A model generated the notes under the pieces. The model saw nothing but the letters and a program-made list of their open reading frames with translations. It was not told the origin of the DNA and did no database searches. From positions 1-34,199 of the forward strand of contig DDEV01000035.1 of assembly GCA_002336855.1 (NCBI GenBank): DNA of 34,199 nt, given 5' to 3'. The stretch's first letter is position 1. Each line of letters starts with the position of its first letter. This DNA comes from Leucobacter sp. UBA1945. GTDB lineage: Bacteria; Actinomycetota; Actinomycetes; Actinomycetales; Microbacteriaceae. Shown one piece after another: positions 1 through 6,924 of this stretch. The position numbers and the translations under genes are program-made.

Positions 1-230
1 GCCATCGTCGTGCATTGCGCGGGAATGCCGTCGCGACCACTGGCACCGGGCAGCGTGCACGGCTTGAAGCTCAATTGGCCGAGCTTGCGTTGCGGTGCGG
101 GTTCGGCAGGCGCGGTCGATTTGGTGGATGCGCCGGCTTGCGCCTGCGGTTGATGCTTGCGCCATGCCTGGTAGCCAATGCAGCCAATGGCCACCACAAG
201 GGCAAGGATGATGCGGATCTTTTTCAGCAT
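1..230 (-). CDS. Membrane-anchored or secreted alpha/beta hydrolase, N-terminal fragment (tentative)
   Basis: Only the first 76 codons are inside the window; the gene runs off the left edge. It starts at ATG 230 behind a strong AGGAGG ribosome site (235-240). Residues 1-18 form a short charged start and hydrophobic helix (MLKKIRIILALVVAIG), then a Gln/Ala/Pro-rich linker, then LGQLSFKPCTLPGA and a second Cys near residue 73. The pattern 'F-K/W-P-C ... A-Q-C' resembles the start of S33-type alpha/beta hydrolases (tripeptidyl-aminopeptidase-like), but no catalytic residue is visible, so the family call is tentative. It lies 10 nt downstream of the XRE gene and is probably the third gene of that operon. 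Its Lys/Gln use and style resemble gammaproteobacterial (Xanthomonadaceae-like) proteins more than its neighbours; that is an impression from memory. Confidence 0.55.
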   Translation of the reverse strand, partial: MLKKIRIILALVVAIGCIGYQAWRKHQPQAQAGASTKSTAPAEPAPQRKLGQLSFKPCTLPGASGRDGIPAQCTTM

Positions 231-240
231 CGGGTCCTCC

Positions 241-438
241 TCAAGATTCGTGGTAGATGAAAACGGATTCGATCGTTTCGTCGAACAATTTCGCGATGCG
301 GAATGCCAGCGGCAGCGACGGGTCGTACTTGCCGTTCTCGATCGCGATCACTGTCTGGCGCGAGACGCCGAGCCTTTCGGCGAGGTCTGCTTGCGACCAA
401 CGCTGCTCGGTGCGCCGCGTCTTGATGCTGTTTTGCAT
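241..438 (-). CDS. XRE-family helix-turn-helix regulator
   Basis: A 65-residue protein that is almost entirely one Cro/C1-type HTH domain. RTEQRWSQADLAERLGVSRQ gives helices 1-3, with the recognition helix around SRQTVIAIE, followed by the very conserved NGKYDPSLPLAFRIAKLF. This is the compact PbsX/YozG-like class, which usually represses the promoter of its own operon together with a small membrane protein. Here it follows such a membrane protein gene by 19 nt and precedes the hydrolase by 10 nt, so one transcript is likely. Function as an autorepressor is inferred from the family and from the operator-like half-sites upstream of the operon at 885-913. The signal it responds to cannot be read from the sequence. 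Confidence 0.9.
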   Translation of the reverse strand: MQNSIKTRRTEQRWSQADLAERLGVSRQTVIAIENGKYDPSLPLAFRIAKLFDETIESVFIYHES

Positions 439-457
439 GATGTCTTGGTGGCCTGGC

Positions 458-865
458 TCAGCGGTAGCGAATAGCCGAGACGATGGATCCGACGACCCAG
501 CCGGTCATCATGATGCCGAAGGCGAACATCCAGTTCAGGTGCGGGCCGCCGAACATCTCGAGCAGGCCGACGACGAGCAGCAGCGGCACGCCTACCGCGA
601 AGCCGATGATGAATGATTCGCCGAGTTGGCGCTGCGCGAACTCGTCGGATTCGCGATAGAACGCGATGACGGCCCAGGCGATGACCACGACACCGGGCAG
701 GGTGAGGAGCATGGGCTGCCAGGTGCCGATGCCCGCACCCTGCAGCGCGGTCGCAGCGAAGATCGTCACCACGTAGAGGGCGATCCCGATCGCCATGCGA
801 ATCATGTAGCGAGATGCCGGGGTCAGCTTGCGACGGTTCTGAGGTTCTTGTGGTGTGTGAGTCAT
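458..865 (-). CDS. Small four-helix membrane protein of an XRE-regulated operon
   Basis: A 135-residue integral membrane protein with four hydrophobic segments: about 24-45 (YMIRMAIGIALYVVTIFAAT), 52-70 (MLLTLPGVVVIAWAVIAFY), 84-105 (GESFIIGFAVGVPLLLVVGL) and 113-131. Between segments two and three lies the acidic stretch RESDEFAQRQ. Proteins of this size and topology are commonly found next to PbsX-like XRE regulators, but their function is not established and I do not assign one. ATG 865 is chosen because it lies 8 nt from the -10 box TATACA (874-879); a TTG two codons earlier is also open. It is the first gene of the three-gene minus-strand block. Confidence 0.8.
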   Translation of the reverse strand: MTHTPQEPQNRRKLTPASRYMIRMAIGIALYVVTIFAATALQGAGIGTWQPMLLTLPGVVVIAWAVIAFYRESDEFAQRQLGESFIIGFAVGVPLLLVVGLLEMFGGPHLNWMFAFGIMMTGWVVGSIVSAIRYR

Positions 866-873
866 GCTCAAAA

Positions 874-901
874 TGTATAGCGACCTTTACATCACTGTCA
901 A
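874..901 (-). promoter_or_regulatory. Consensus sigma70-type promoter of the 1-865 operon
   Basis: On the minus strand TTGACA (901-896) and TATACA (879-874) are separated by 16 nt. This is the closest match to the textbook -35/-10 consensus I noticed in the window; other promoters here show only a TANNNT -10. The start codon at 865 follows after 8 nt, so the transcript would have almost no leader. Confidence 0.75.
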
Positions 902-913
902 GGGTGCTTTACA
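885..913. promoter_or_regulatory. Direct operator-like half-sites CTTTACA, two helical turns apart
   Basis: CTTTACA occurs at 885-891 and again at 907-913 on the plus strand, exactly 22 bp apart. One copy sits between the -35 and -10 of the minus-strand promoter and the other just upstream of its -35. The 885 copy is also one arm of an imperfect ATGTA-N10-TACAT dyad at 873-892. Sites spaced by two helical turns around a promoter suit an XRE dimer pair; assignment to the regulator at 241-438 is inference. Confidence 0.5.
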
Positions 914-946
914 AGAAAGTGGGATCGCGACCTCGAAGACCCAAGG

Positions 947-952
947 TACGCT
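947..952 (+). promoter_or_regulatory. -10 box of a leaderless glpX transcript
   Basis: TACGCT lies 7 nt before ATG 960, the spacing expected if transcription begins at or next to the start codon. No good ribosome site precedes this ATG, which supports a leaderless message. Confidence 0.55.
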
Positions 953-959
953 TGAAGGC

Positions 960-1943
960 ATGACTGACAACGACTCGCTCGGCACCTGGCAACCCGACCG
1001 CAACCTCGCGATGGAGCTGGTGCGCGCCACCGAGGCCGCCGCGATCCGAGCGACCCCCTGGGTCGGACGCGGCGACAAGAACGCTGCCGATGGTGCAGCG
1101 GTCGACGCGATGCGACGCTTTCTCTCAACGGTGAACATGAACGGCACCGTCGTGATCGGCGAGGGCGAGAAAGACGACGCCCCGTGGCTCTACAACGGCG
1201 AGCAGGTTGGCAACGGCGAGGGTGCTGAGTGCGATGTTGCGGTGGATCCCATCGACGGCACCAGGCTCACCGCTGAGGGGCGCCCTGGCGCGCTCTCGGT
1301 GATCGCGGTGGCTGACCGCGGCAGCATGTACGACCCTTCGGCGGTCTTCTACATGGACAAGCTCGTGTGCGGCCCCGAGGGCGTCGGCATCGTCGACATC
1401 GAGCGCCCCATCGGCGAGAACATTCGCGCGCTCGCACGCGCGAAGAACGTCGACGTCAGCGACATTCGCGTTGCGGTGCTTGATCGCCCCCGCCACGAGC
1501 AGCTGATCGCCGACATTCGTGCGGCCGGCGCGGGCACCCGCCTCATCATGGATGGCGATGTTGCTGCCGGCGTGAACGCGGCTCAGTGGAACTCGCGCAT
1601 CGACCTGGCCGTCGGCATTGGCGGCACCCCCGAGGGCATCATCACCGCCTGCGCGGTGAAGGCACTCGGCGGCGTGATCCAGGGCAAGCTGTGGCCGAAA
1701 GACGATGCCGAGCGCGAGCAGGCGCTCGCCGCTGGTCACGATCTCGATCGCGTGCTGCACGCAAATGACCTCGTCGCGAGCGACAACTGTTATTTCGTGG
1801 CAACCGGCATCACCTCGGCAGACTTTCTCGACGGTGTGCAGCGCCGCGGGCCGTTCCTGCGCTCCGAGAGCGTGGTCATGCGCTCGTACTCGGGCACGAT
1901 TCGCAGAGTCATCACCGACCAGCGCCCCGACCGCTGGGACTAG
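960..1943 (+). CDS. glpX: Fructose-1,6-bisphosphatase class II (GlpX)
   Basis: A 327-residue cytoplasmic enzyme that hydrolyses fructose 1,6-bisphosphate to fructose 6-phosphate in gluconeogenesis; in actinobacteria the class II enzyme is usually the only FBPase. Metal- and phosphate-binding motifs of the family are present in order: GEGEKD (67-72), DPIDGT (96-101), then LDRPRHEQLI, MDGDVAAG, VGIGGTPEGI and the C-terminal SVVMRSYSGTIR. Length is normal for GlpX. An upstream in-frame ATG at 864 exists but would add residues absent from the family; ATG 960 gives the usual start and has a -10 box 7 nt before it. It is transcribed alone, convergent with the lipoprotein gene ending at 1977. Confidence 0.97.
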   Translation: MTDNDSLGTWQPDRNLAMELVRATEAAAIRATPWVGRGDKNAADGAAVDAMRRFLSTVNMNGTVVIGEGEKDDAPWLYNGEQVGNGEGAECDVAVDPIDGTRLTAEGRPGALSVIAVADRGSMYDPSAVFYMDKLVCGPEGVGIVDIERPIGENIRALARAKNVDVSDIRVAVLDRPRHEQLIADIRAAGAGTRLIMDGDVAAGVNAAQWNSRIDLAVGIGGTPEGIITACAVKALGGVIQGKLWPKDDAEREQALAAGHDLDRVLHANDLVASDNCYFVATGITSADFLDGVQRRGPFLRSESVVMRSYSGTIRRVITDQRPDRWD

Positions 1944-1950
1944 TCCTCGG

Positions 1951-1989
1951 CCAGGTCGCGCCTGGCAGCTTCGCTCCTACGAAGCTGCC
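1951..1989. terminator. Hairpins between the convergent glpX and lipoprotein genes
   Basis: A perfect 10-bp stem GGCAGCTTCG/CGAAGCTGCC (1964-1973 and 1980-1989) with a 6-nt loop follows glpX by 20 nt. The stop codon of the opposing lipoprotein gene (1977-1979) lies in its loop. A smaller CCAGG/CCTGG hairpin (1951-1965) abuts it. No long T run follows, so efficiency is uncertain; it could serve both strands. Confidence 0.6.
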
Positions 1990-3338
1990 TCGATCGTTTC
2001 CCACGGTGCGGGGTAGGGCGGCTGCAACGAGACATCATCGATCGGCGACTTCTCGATCACCTGCTGTAGCGCGGTTCGTGCGCTGCTGATGTCGGCTTTC
2101 GTGGCCGCGTCATCGAGGTCGAAGCGCATTTTGATGCTGTCTGAGCCGACGATGAGCGCGACGTAGTCCGAGTGCGCAATGGTCTGCCTCGCCTCGAGCA
2201 TCTGCTGAAACGCCTCGAGCGTTCCCTGCTTCTGCTGTGCGCCTCGCAGCACGCGAACGAACATGCCGTCGGCAGGGCCTTCGATGTAGAACTCTGCGTT
2301 CGCATCGTCGCTGCTCGCAATCAGTTCGAGCGCGGCGGCGATCGCCTGTTCGTCGCTCGCCCGAACGCTGGTCTCTGACCCGCCGAGTTCGACACTCGAG
2401 ATGCCGGGAAGCACTGCGAGCGCGGTCGTGAGCGCGCTATAGGCAGCACCTGTCTGGTCGTCTGCGTCGCCGCCACCCGGCAGGAGCACTGTGAAACCGA
2501 CGCCAGCCTGTTCGGCTTCGGCCTGCACGGCGAGCGTCGCGGGGTCAGAGATCATTGCCACCGTTGCAGGCGAGACCGTGATGCCATCGGCGTCGAATGC
2601 GATGCCGTGATGATCCAGTGCGTAGGCGCTGGTGAGCACAGGAATCACACTATCAAGATCGAAGCCGGCCGGCACGAGCATGTCGATCGGCGACTTGGAA
2701 CTCGAGATCTGGCTCGCGTCGTCGCTGACTGCGCCGAACACACCGAGGGCGACGTCTGTATTGCGAGATCGGATCTCGCGCAACAGTGTAAAGAGGGTAT
2801 CGACCGATGCTGTTCTCGCCTGGAGATCGAGCGTGTTCTCGTCGATTCCGCTTCGGCGTGGGCGCTCCGGATCAAATGTAAACACGTCGACCTGGCCCCT
2901 CAGGTCTGGGCCCGTTGCCTCGAGTGCGGCGAGCACGCTCGCGTACCGCACAAGCTCTTCAGCATTGAAGCAGCTGCCCGGTAAATCGTACTTTGTGGCG
3001 TTCCATCGGCCGTCTTGTGCGGTTGTGCGAGCATCGAGCTGGTCGAGCCGAGGTGATCCCTCGCAACTCAGGCGAGCGATTTCGCGGGCCTGCTGCTCGG
3101 TGAGGTCGGGCGTGGTCTCGATCTCTGCGGTGTACTTCGAACTGCTGGTAGGCCAGCCGTTGTAGAAGCTCCACGAGGCATCAACGACGCCATCGGCCGA
3201 GTCGAGTCGACCCTCCCACGCCTGTTGCGCGAAGCTGATGGGTGCGCAGGCCGCCAGTGCTGCGACGAGCGCCGCCGCTCCGCAGAGCCCCGTAAGTCGA
3301 CGGGCAACGATGGCCGGGGTCTGTGCGGGTGAAGCCAT
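1977..3338 (-). CDS. Putative lipoprotein, paralogue of the 4185-5522 product
   Basis: A 453-residue exported protein with a type II signal peptide: Arg-rich start, hydrophobic stretch to about residue 30 and lipobox ALAAC with Cys31. I recognise no named domain. It is clearly paralogous to the other lipoprotein of this operon: both have a 'W-Y/F-x-N/D-W-P-T' segment, then ARLSCEG-x2-RLDQ, then DL-x-GSCF-N/D-AE-x-LVRYA-x-VL, and both end with a helix plus IxxSPID-x-V/I. The spacing suggests several alpha/beta repeats with acidic, Ser-rich linkers. It begins 6 nt after the nitrilase gene stops, so translation is probably coupled. The internal Ser-Ser-rich patch (about residues 206-214) is absent from the partner. 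Function unknown; an envelope role is inferred only from the signal peptide. Confidence 0.85.
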   Translation of the reverse strand: MASPAQTPAIVARRLTGLCGAAALVAALAACAPISFAQQAWEGRLDSADGVVDASWSFYNGWPTSSSKYTAEIETTPDLTEQQAREIARLSCEGSPRLDQLDARTTAQDGRWNATKYDLPGSCFNAEELVRYASVLAALEATGPDLRGQVDVFTFDPERPRRSGIDENTLDLQARTASVDTLFTLLREIRSRNTDVALGVFGAVSDDASQISSSKSPIDMLVPAGFDLDSVIPVLTSAYALDHHGIAFDADGITVSPATVAMISDPATLAVQAEAEQAGVGFTVLLPGGGDADDQTGAAYSALTTALAVLPGISSVELGGSETSVRASDEQAIAAALELIASSDDANAEFYIEGPADGMFVRVLRGAQQKQGTLEAFQQMLEARQTIAHSDYVALIVGSDSIKMRFDLDDAATKADISSARTALQQVIEKSPIDDVSLQPPYPAPWETIEAAS

Positions 3339-3344
3339 CGCAGC

Positions 3345-4160
3345 TCAGACCTCGGCGCCGCTCTCGCTCGAGATGCCCGAGTAGTCATCGAGCCTGTCGC
3401 CCAGCACCGGAAAGTGCTCTCTGATCTGGGTCACGAGCTCGGCATCGATGTCGACGACCGCGACCTGCTCGTCTTCGCCGCACTCAACGAGGATGCGGCC
3501 GGCCGGGTCGACAAGGCGGCTGTAGCCGCCGAGCGAGACTCCGTGTTGCTCACCGCACGAATTTACTGCGAGGATCCATGCCTGATGCTCGACGGCTCGA
3601 GCCTGTGAGAGCAGCCGCCAGTGTTCGCGTCGGGCCGCTGGCCAGGCAGCGGGCACGATCACCGCGGTAGCGCCGCGGTCGCTGAGTTGCTGCCACAGCC
3701 CGGGAAAGCGAAGGTCGTAGCAGGTGGTGCTCGCCGTCTGACCGAGTGGTGTCTCGACCACGCTCAGCGTCGTGCCGGGGGTGAGCATCTGCGCCTCGAG
3801 CGACTTATAGCCGAAGACGTGAATCTTGCGGTAGGTTTGCGCGATCCGCCCCTCCCGGTCGATCAGTACTGCCGTGTTGTACAGCTTGCCCTCTTCGTCA
3901 CGCTCAACGATGCTGCCGATGTGCACGTATGCGCCGAGCTCACGAGCGACCCTTCGGCCCATTTGCACGGTCGGGCCGTCAAGCGGTTCGGCGAGGCTCT
4001 CGTAACCTTCGAACGAGAAATAGCCGGCGCTCCACAGCTCGGGCAGTACGAAGAAGTCGACGTCTTCGTGTGATCGCAGCATGGCCTCGACGCGAGCAAT
4101 ACGGTCGGTCTGGCTCTCGGTCTCGGGGCTGGCGACTTGCACCAGGGCAACGCGGGTCAT
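3345..4160 (-). CDS. Carbon-nitrogen hydrolase (nitrilase superfamily amidase)
   Basis: A 271-residue cytoplasmic enzyme of the nitrilase superfamily, which cleaves non-peptide C-N bonds (omega-amidase, deaminated-glutathione amidase, carbamoylase and related activities). The catalytic triad is visible: Glu41 in FVLPELW, Lys112 in YRKIHVFGY and Cys147 in TTCYDLRFP. The CYDLRFP context and the length fit the NIT/omega-amidase-like branch; the exact substrate cannot be read. ATG 4160 gives the usual start (MTRVALVQVAS). It is sandwiched between two paralogous lipoprotein genes, 24 nt after one and 6 nt before the next, so it is in one operon with them. Why an intracellular amidase should be bound to two envelope proteins is unexplained. 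Confidence 0.93.
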   Translation of the reverse strand: MTRVALVQVASPETESQTDRIARVEAMLRSHEDVDFFVLPELWSAGYFSFEGYESLAEPLDGPTVQMGRRVARELGAYVHIGSIVERDEEGKLYNTAVLIDREGRIAQTYRKIHVFGYKSLEAQMLTPGTTLSVVETPLGQTASTTCYDLRFPGLWQQLSDRGATAVIVPAAWPAARREHWRLLSQARAVEHQAWILAVNSCGEQHGVSLGGYSRLVDPAGRILVECGEDEQVAVVDIDAELVTQIREHFPVLGDRLDDYSGISSESGAEV

Positions 4161-4184
4161 GGCTGGCTCCTTCTGTCGAACAAG

Positions 4185-5522
4185 TTACTTGAGATCTTCG
4201 GTGTTGCGGTGGCTGCTCAACGTGATCGAGTCAATCGGCGATTCATCGATGAGCTCTTGTAGTTTGCTTCGGGCATCACTGACCTCATTTTTCGAAGCCG
4301 AGTCTTTCAGCGACAGCTTTGCCAACAATTCATCGGCTGCGACTACCAGTTCAGTTTCTTCTGCCGCGGGGATCTTCGATCGTGCCTGCATCAGCTTCGT
4401 GAACGCAATAGGGGCGTCGGGGTTGTTCAGGCCGCCCTCTACGAGCGCCACCGACCAGGGTTCGTGCGTCGCCTCAATCTCAATATTCTTTGCCAGCGGT
4501 TCGCTCGAAATGATGAGCTCAAGAGCCTGCTGCGCGGCGTCTTCGCTGTTTACTTGCACAGTGAGACGGCCAAATCCATCTTCGTTTCGGTACGGAGCTT
4601 CGGCGCTCTGCACGCCCGAGATCGACTGTAGATCGGCGAGCAGCGCATCGAATGCCGCATTCTCATCGCCAGTGCCCGCGCTGCCGCTGGCAATGACGCT
4701 CAGTGAGATGCCGGCCGCCGCCGCATCTTGTTCGAGCGCGAGCAGCGTCGGGTCGTCGGTGCGCTCTGAACGCAGTTTGATCTGGATTTCGGTGTCGCTG
4801 AGCGTGACCCCGCGATGAGGCACGTCGAAGGCGCGCTTCAGCAGGGTTAACGCCGGCGCTAGGTCGTAGCCCTCCGGTACCTCGACGGTAAGCGGTTGAT
4901 CGTTGCCGAGCTCGCCGGTGCCCATGAAGAACAAGGGGCTGTCTGCGTTTCGGGCCTGAATCTCTTGCAGCAGGGCGAACATCTCTTCGGTGCCCGAATC
5001 GATGTGCACTTCCAGCGGAATCTCGCCCGCGGGGGTTTCTCGCTCGACCGCTTCGGGGCTGAAAGACCGAACGAAAGCCTTGACCGGAGCGCTTTCGGGG
5101 GTGGTCATCAGCTGGATTGACTCGAGCACCGTCGCGTAGCGCACCAGCTGCTCGGCGTCGAAACAGCTGCCGATCAGATCGGGCATTGTCGCCTCGAGAA
5201 GTTGGCCTGAGCCCTGCGCTTGCACCGAGATCTGATCGAGGCGCTCGCCACCCTCGCAACTCAGTCGGGCAAAAGCTTCAGCGTCGGCGACGCTGAACTG
5301 CGGCGAAACCACTACGCGGGCTTCGTGGTACGACCGAGCGGTCGGCCAGTTGTCGTGGTACTGCCACTCGACCGATTCGACCCCAGGTGCAGTTTGCATG
5401 CGCTTCACCCACACGCGCTGCTCGCCGCCTGACTGGCTGCATGCCACGAGGGGCACCGCAAGGGTGAGTGTCACGAGCGCGCCGATCGTGCGAAGTGCGC
5501 GTGCGAGGGGGGTGCGTGCCAC
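4185..5522 (-). CDS. Putative lipoprotein, first gene of a lipoprotein-amidase operon
   Basis: A 445-residue exported protein with a type II signal peptide (MARTPLARAL start, hydrophobic core, lipobox PLVAC with Cys28). It shares with the 1977-3338 product the motifs W-x-Y-x-D-NWPT, FARLSCEGGERLDQ, LIGSCFDAEQLVRYATVL, a long middle part built of alternating short strands and helices, and a C-terminal IDESPIDSITL segment. This pairing points to gene duplication followed by strong divergence. GTG 5522 is preceded by AAGGAG near 5531-5536 and by the -10 box TAGGCT at 5553-5558, so this is the promoter-proximal gene. No enzymatic motif is visible and no function is assigned. Unlike its partner it lacks the Ser-rich insert. 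Confidence 0.85.
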   Translation of the reverse strand: MARTPLARALRTIGALVTLTLAVPLVACSQSGGEQRVWVKRMQTAPGVESVEWQYHDNWPTARSYHEARVVVSPQFSVADAEAFARLSCEGGERLDQISVQAQGSGQLLEATMPDLIGSCFDAEQLVRYATVLESIQLMTTPESAPVKAFVRSFSPEAVERETPAGEIPLEVHIDSGTEEMFALLQEIQARNADSPLFFMGTGELGNDQPLTVEVPEGYDLAPALTLLKRAFDVPHRGVTLSDTEIQIKLRSERTDDPTLLALEQDAAAAGISLSVIASGSAGTGDENAAFDALLADLQSISGVQSAEAPYRNEDGFGRLTVQVNSEDAAQQALELIISSEPLAKNIEIEATHEPWSVALVEGGLNNPDAPIAFTKLMQARSKIPAAEETELVVAADELLAKLSLKDSASKNEVSDARSKLQELIDESPIDSITLSSHRNTEDLK

Positions 5523-5552
5523 TGTCGACTCCTTGTGATCGGTGTTATCTCG

Positions 5553-5558
5553 AGCCTA
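5553..5558 (-). promoter_or_regulatory. -10 box (TAGGCT) of the lipoprotein-nitrilase operon
   Basis: TAGGCT on the minus strand lies about 30 nt before GTG 5522, leaving room for a short leader with AAGGAG. TAGGCT is a common actinobacterial -10 form. A GAGGC/GCCTC dyad (5559-5573) lies directly upstream, where it could be an operator or the end hairpin of the exonuclease gene. Confidence 0.5.
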
Positions 5559-5576
5559 GAGGCATGTCGCCTCAGC

Positions 5577-6239
5577 TCACAGCTTGAGCGGGATGGCTTT
5601 CAGCTGCTGCACGCGCAGCCCGGTAGCCTTCGCGAGTGCGGGCAGATCGGCAGCGCCGTGCCGCCGCGCTGCGTCAATGATGATCGCGGCGCAGGCCTCT
5701 GCATCGGCGAGCGCCTCGTGGTGCGAGAACTCACCAAACCCTGCCGCAGCCGCAGCGAGCGGCAGTCGGTGCGACGCGATGTCGTAGGTTTTGCGTGACA
5801 CCTGCACGCTGCAGAGGTACCGCAGCTTCGGTGTCGGGGTGACAGTCTCTGCACAGGCGGTGCGAATGACCCCCATGTCAAAGCCGGCGTTGTGCGCGAC
5901 CGCGATGTCGTCGCCTATGAACTCCCGAAGATCGGGCAACTGCTCTGCCCAACCGGGCGCGTGCAACACCATCTCGGGAGTGATGCCGTGGATCTTGATG
6001 TTGAAGGGCAAGAACTCGGCGTGGCCCGCAGGCGGGTTGATCAACCAGCGCGCGCGATCCTCGACCCTGCCGTCGCGAACCCGAACAAGACCCACTGAAC
6101 ATGCCGACGAGGCGTGACTATTGGCGGTCTCAAAATCTAGGGCAACGAAATCAACTGGCACGGCATCAAGCATTTCACACGCCACTGACAGCGCAGTTCT
6201 CGCGTCTGGAAACTCGGAGCGCAATGCTGAGGGGCTCAT
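5577..6239 (-). CDS. DEDDh 3'-5' exonuclease (DnaQ/RNase T-like)
   Basis: A 220-residue exonuclease of the DNA polymerase III epsilon-like fold. Exo I is DFETAN (Asp35, Glu37), Exo II is AHNAGFDMGVI and Exo III is HHEALADAEA with the catalytic His and Asp. The order and spacing fit stand-alone actinobacterial DnaQ-like proteins, which trim single-stranded DNA or RNA 3' ends; there is no polymerase or BRCT part. ATG 6239 is chosen because it overlaps the upstream TGA (6241-6239) by one base, a coupling arrangement; open codons further upstream lie inside the neighbouring gene. The C-terminus (ALAKATGLRVQQLKAIPLKL) looks like a small helical tail. DNA repair or turnover is the likely role; the exact substrate is unknown. 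Confidence 0.9.
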   Translation of the reverse strand: MSPSALRSEFPDARTALSVACEMLDAVPVDFVALDFETANSHASSACSVGLVRVRDGRVEDRARWLINPPAGHAEFLPFNIKIHGITPEMVLHAPGWAEQLPDLREFIGDDIAVAHNAGFDMGVIRTACAETVTPTPKLRYLCSVQVSRKTYDIASHRLPLAAAAAGFGEFSHHEALADAEACAAIIIDAARRHGAADLPALAKATGLRVQQLKAIPLKL

Positions 6240-6799
6240 CAAAGGTGCAGGTGAATGTGCACCCACTTGCCGCCGAGCGCAGCCTGGAGTTCTTGCAGCA
6301 GCGCACTTTCGCAACCGGGAAGATCGGCGACGATGCCGACCCATGCGAACGCGATCGCATCGCGAAGGTCCCAGTCCGCGAGCATCGCTTGCAAGCCGCA
6401 CCGCTCGCAGACAGCCTCAGGAGCCCGGTGAGTCTCATCCCCCTCGCCGATCAGCTGCATGGCGTTCTCGCTGACCTCACCGCATCCCGGGCAGCGGATG
6501 CCCTCGAAACCTTCCAACGCGTAAAAGGAATTCCAGCCGGGCACTACCGTGACCGGTATCAGCGGATCGTATTGCCAGCCTGGATGCGTGCGCTCGAACT
6601 CTGCGGTCACGCGCGGGCCGATCGCGTCTGCGGCCACCTGCTCACCGCGCTCGTCTGTATATGTGAGCCAGTCGAACAGCTCGGGTTTCGCGACACTCCA
6701 CCCGCTCGTGCGCAACCACTCACGTACCTCGGCAGCGCGTTGCGTCGCGTGCTCTTCGCTTGCCGCAAGATCGAAGAACTGGTCGCGATGATCGCTCAT
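6239..6799 (-). CDS. Uncharacterised protein with a four-cysteine zinc site
   Basis: A 186-residue soluble protein that I do not recognise. The N-terminal half is rich in charged and aromatic residues (SGWSVAKPELFDWLTYTDERGEQV). The middle has CPGC (103-106) and CERC (131-134), which together form a plausible zinc ribbon, followed by LADWDLRDAIAFAWVGIVADLPGCE. It has no signal peptide or membrane segment. It starts at ATG 6799, 7 nt after a -10-like TAGGAT, consistent with a leaderless mRNA, and its stop overlaps the exonuclease start by one base. The tight coupling suggests the two products work in the same process, perhaps nucleic-acid handling, but that is inference from context. Confidence 0.8.
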   Translation of the reverse strand: MSDHRDQFFDLAASEEHATQRAAEVREWLRTSGWSVAKPELFDWLTYTDERGEQVAADAIGPRVTAEFERTHPGWQYDPLIPVTVVPGWNSFYALEGFEGIRCPGCGEVSENAMQLIGEGDETHRAPEAVCERCGLQAMLADWDLRDAIAFAWVGIVADLPGCESALLQELQAALGGKWVHIHLHL

Positions 6800-6806
6800 G
6801 TCGCTA

Positions 6807-6812
6807 ATCCTA
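6807..6812 (-). promoter_or_regulatory. -10 box for the zinc protein/exonuclease pair
   Basis: TAGGAT on the minus strand ends 7 nt before ATG 6799 and no ribosome site separates them. This fits leaderless transcription and supports the start chosen for the 186-residue protein. Confidence 0.5.
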
Positions 6813-6858
6813 GGCTGGCGAGCAGCTTACACGCGGGGCGCCTGCCGAGATCGATCTC

Positions 6859-6897
6859 GATGTCAAGACGCCATTCGCGCACATCGCCATCCTGCAT
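6859..6897 (-). repeat. Inverted copy of the ychF 3' end
   Basis: Read on the minus strand, these 39 nt match 7957-7995 (the last 13 sense codons of ychF) at 32 of 39 positions. The peptide is MQDGDVREWRLDI against MQDGDVCEWRFNV in YchF. Similarity ends at the last YchF codon; the fragment then reads on for 20 more codons to a stop at 6796 that overlaps ATG 6799 (ATGA). It is either a relic of a second ychF-like gene or a small partial duplication-inversion. I do not call it a gene. Confidence 0.7.
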
Positions 6898-6910
6898 CTG
6901 CTGCGGCAGG

Positions 6911-6916
6911 TAGACT
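6911..6916 (+). promoter_or_regulatory. -10 box of ychF
   Basis: TAGACT ends 8 nt before GTG 6925. With no clear Shine-Dalgarno between them, ychF may be leaderless. Confidence 0.4.
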
Positions 6917-6924
6917 TGACCCCC

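Noticed and set aside
1125..1760. 211-codon minus-strand frame inside glpX
   Set aside because: Shadow of the conserved glpX coding frame; no start signal.
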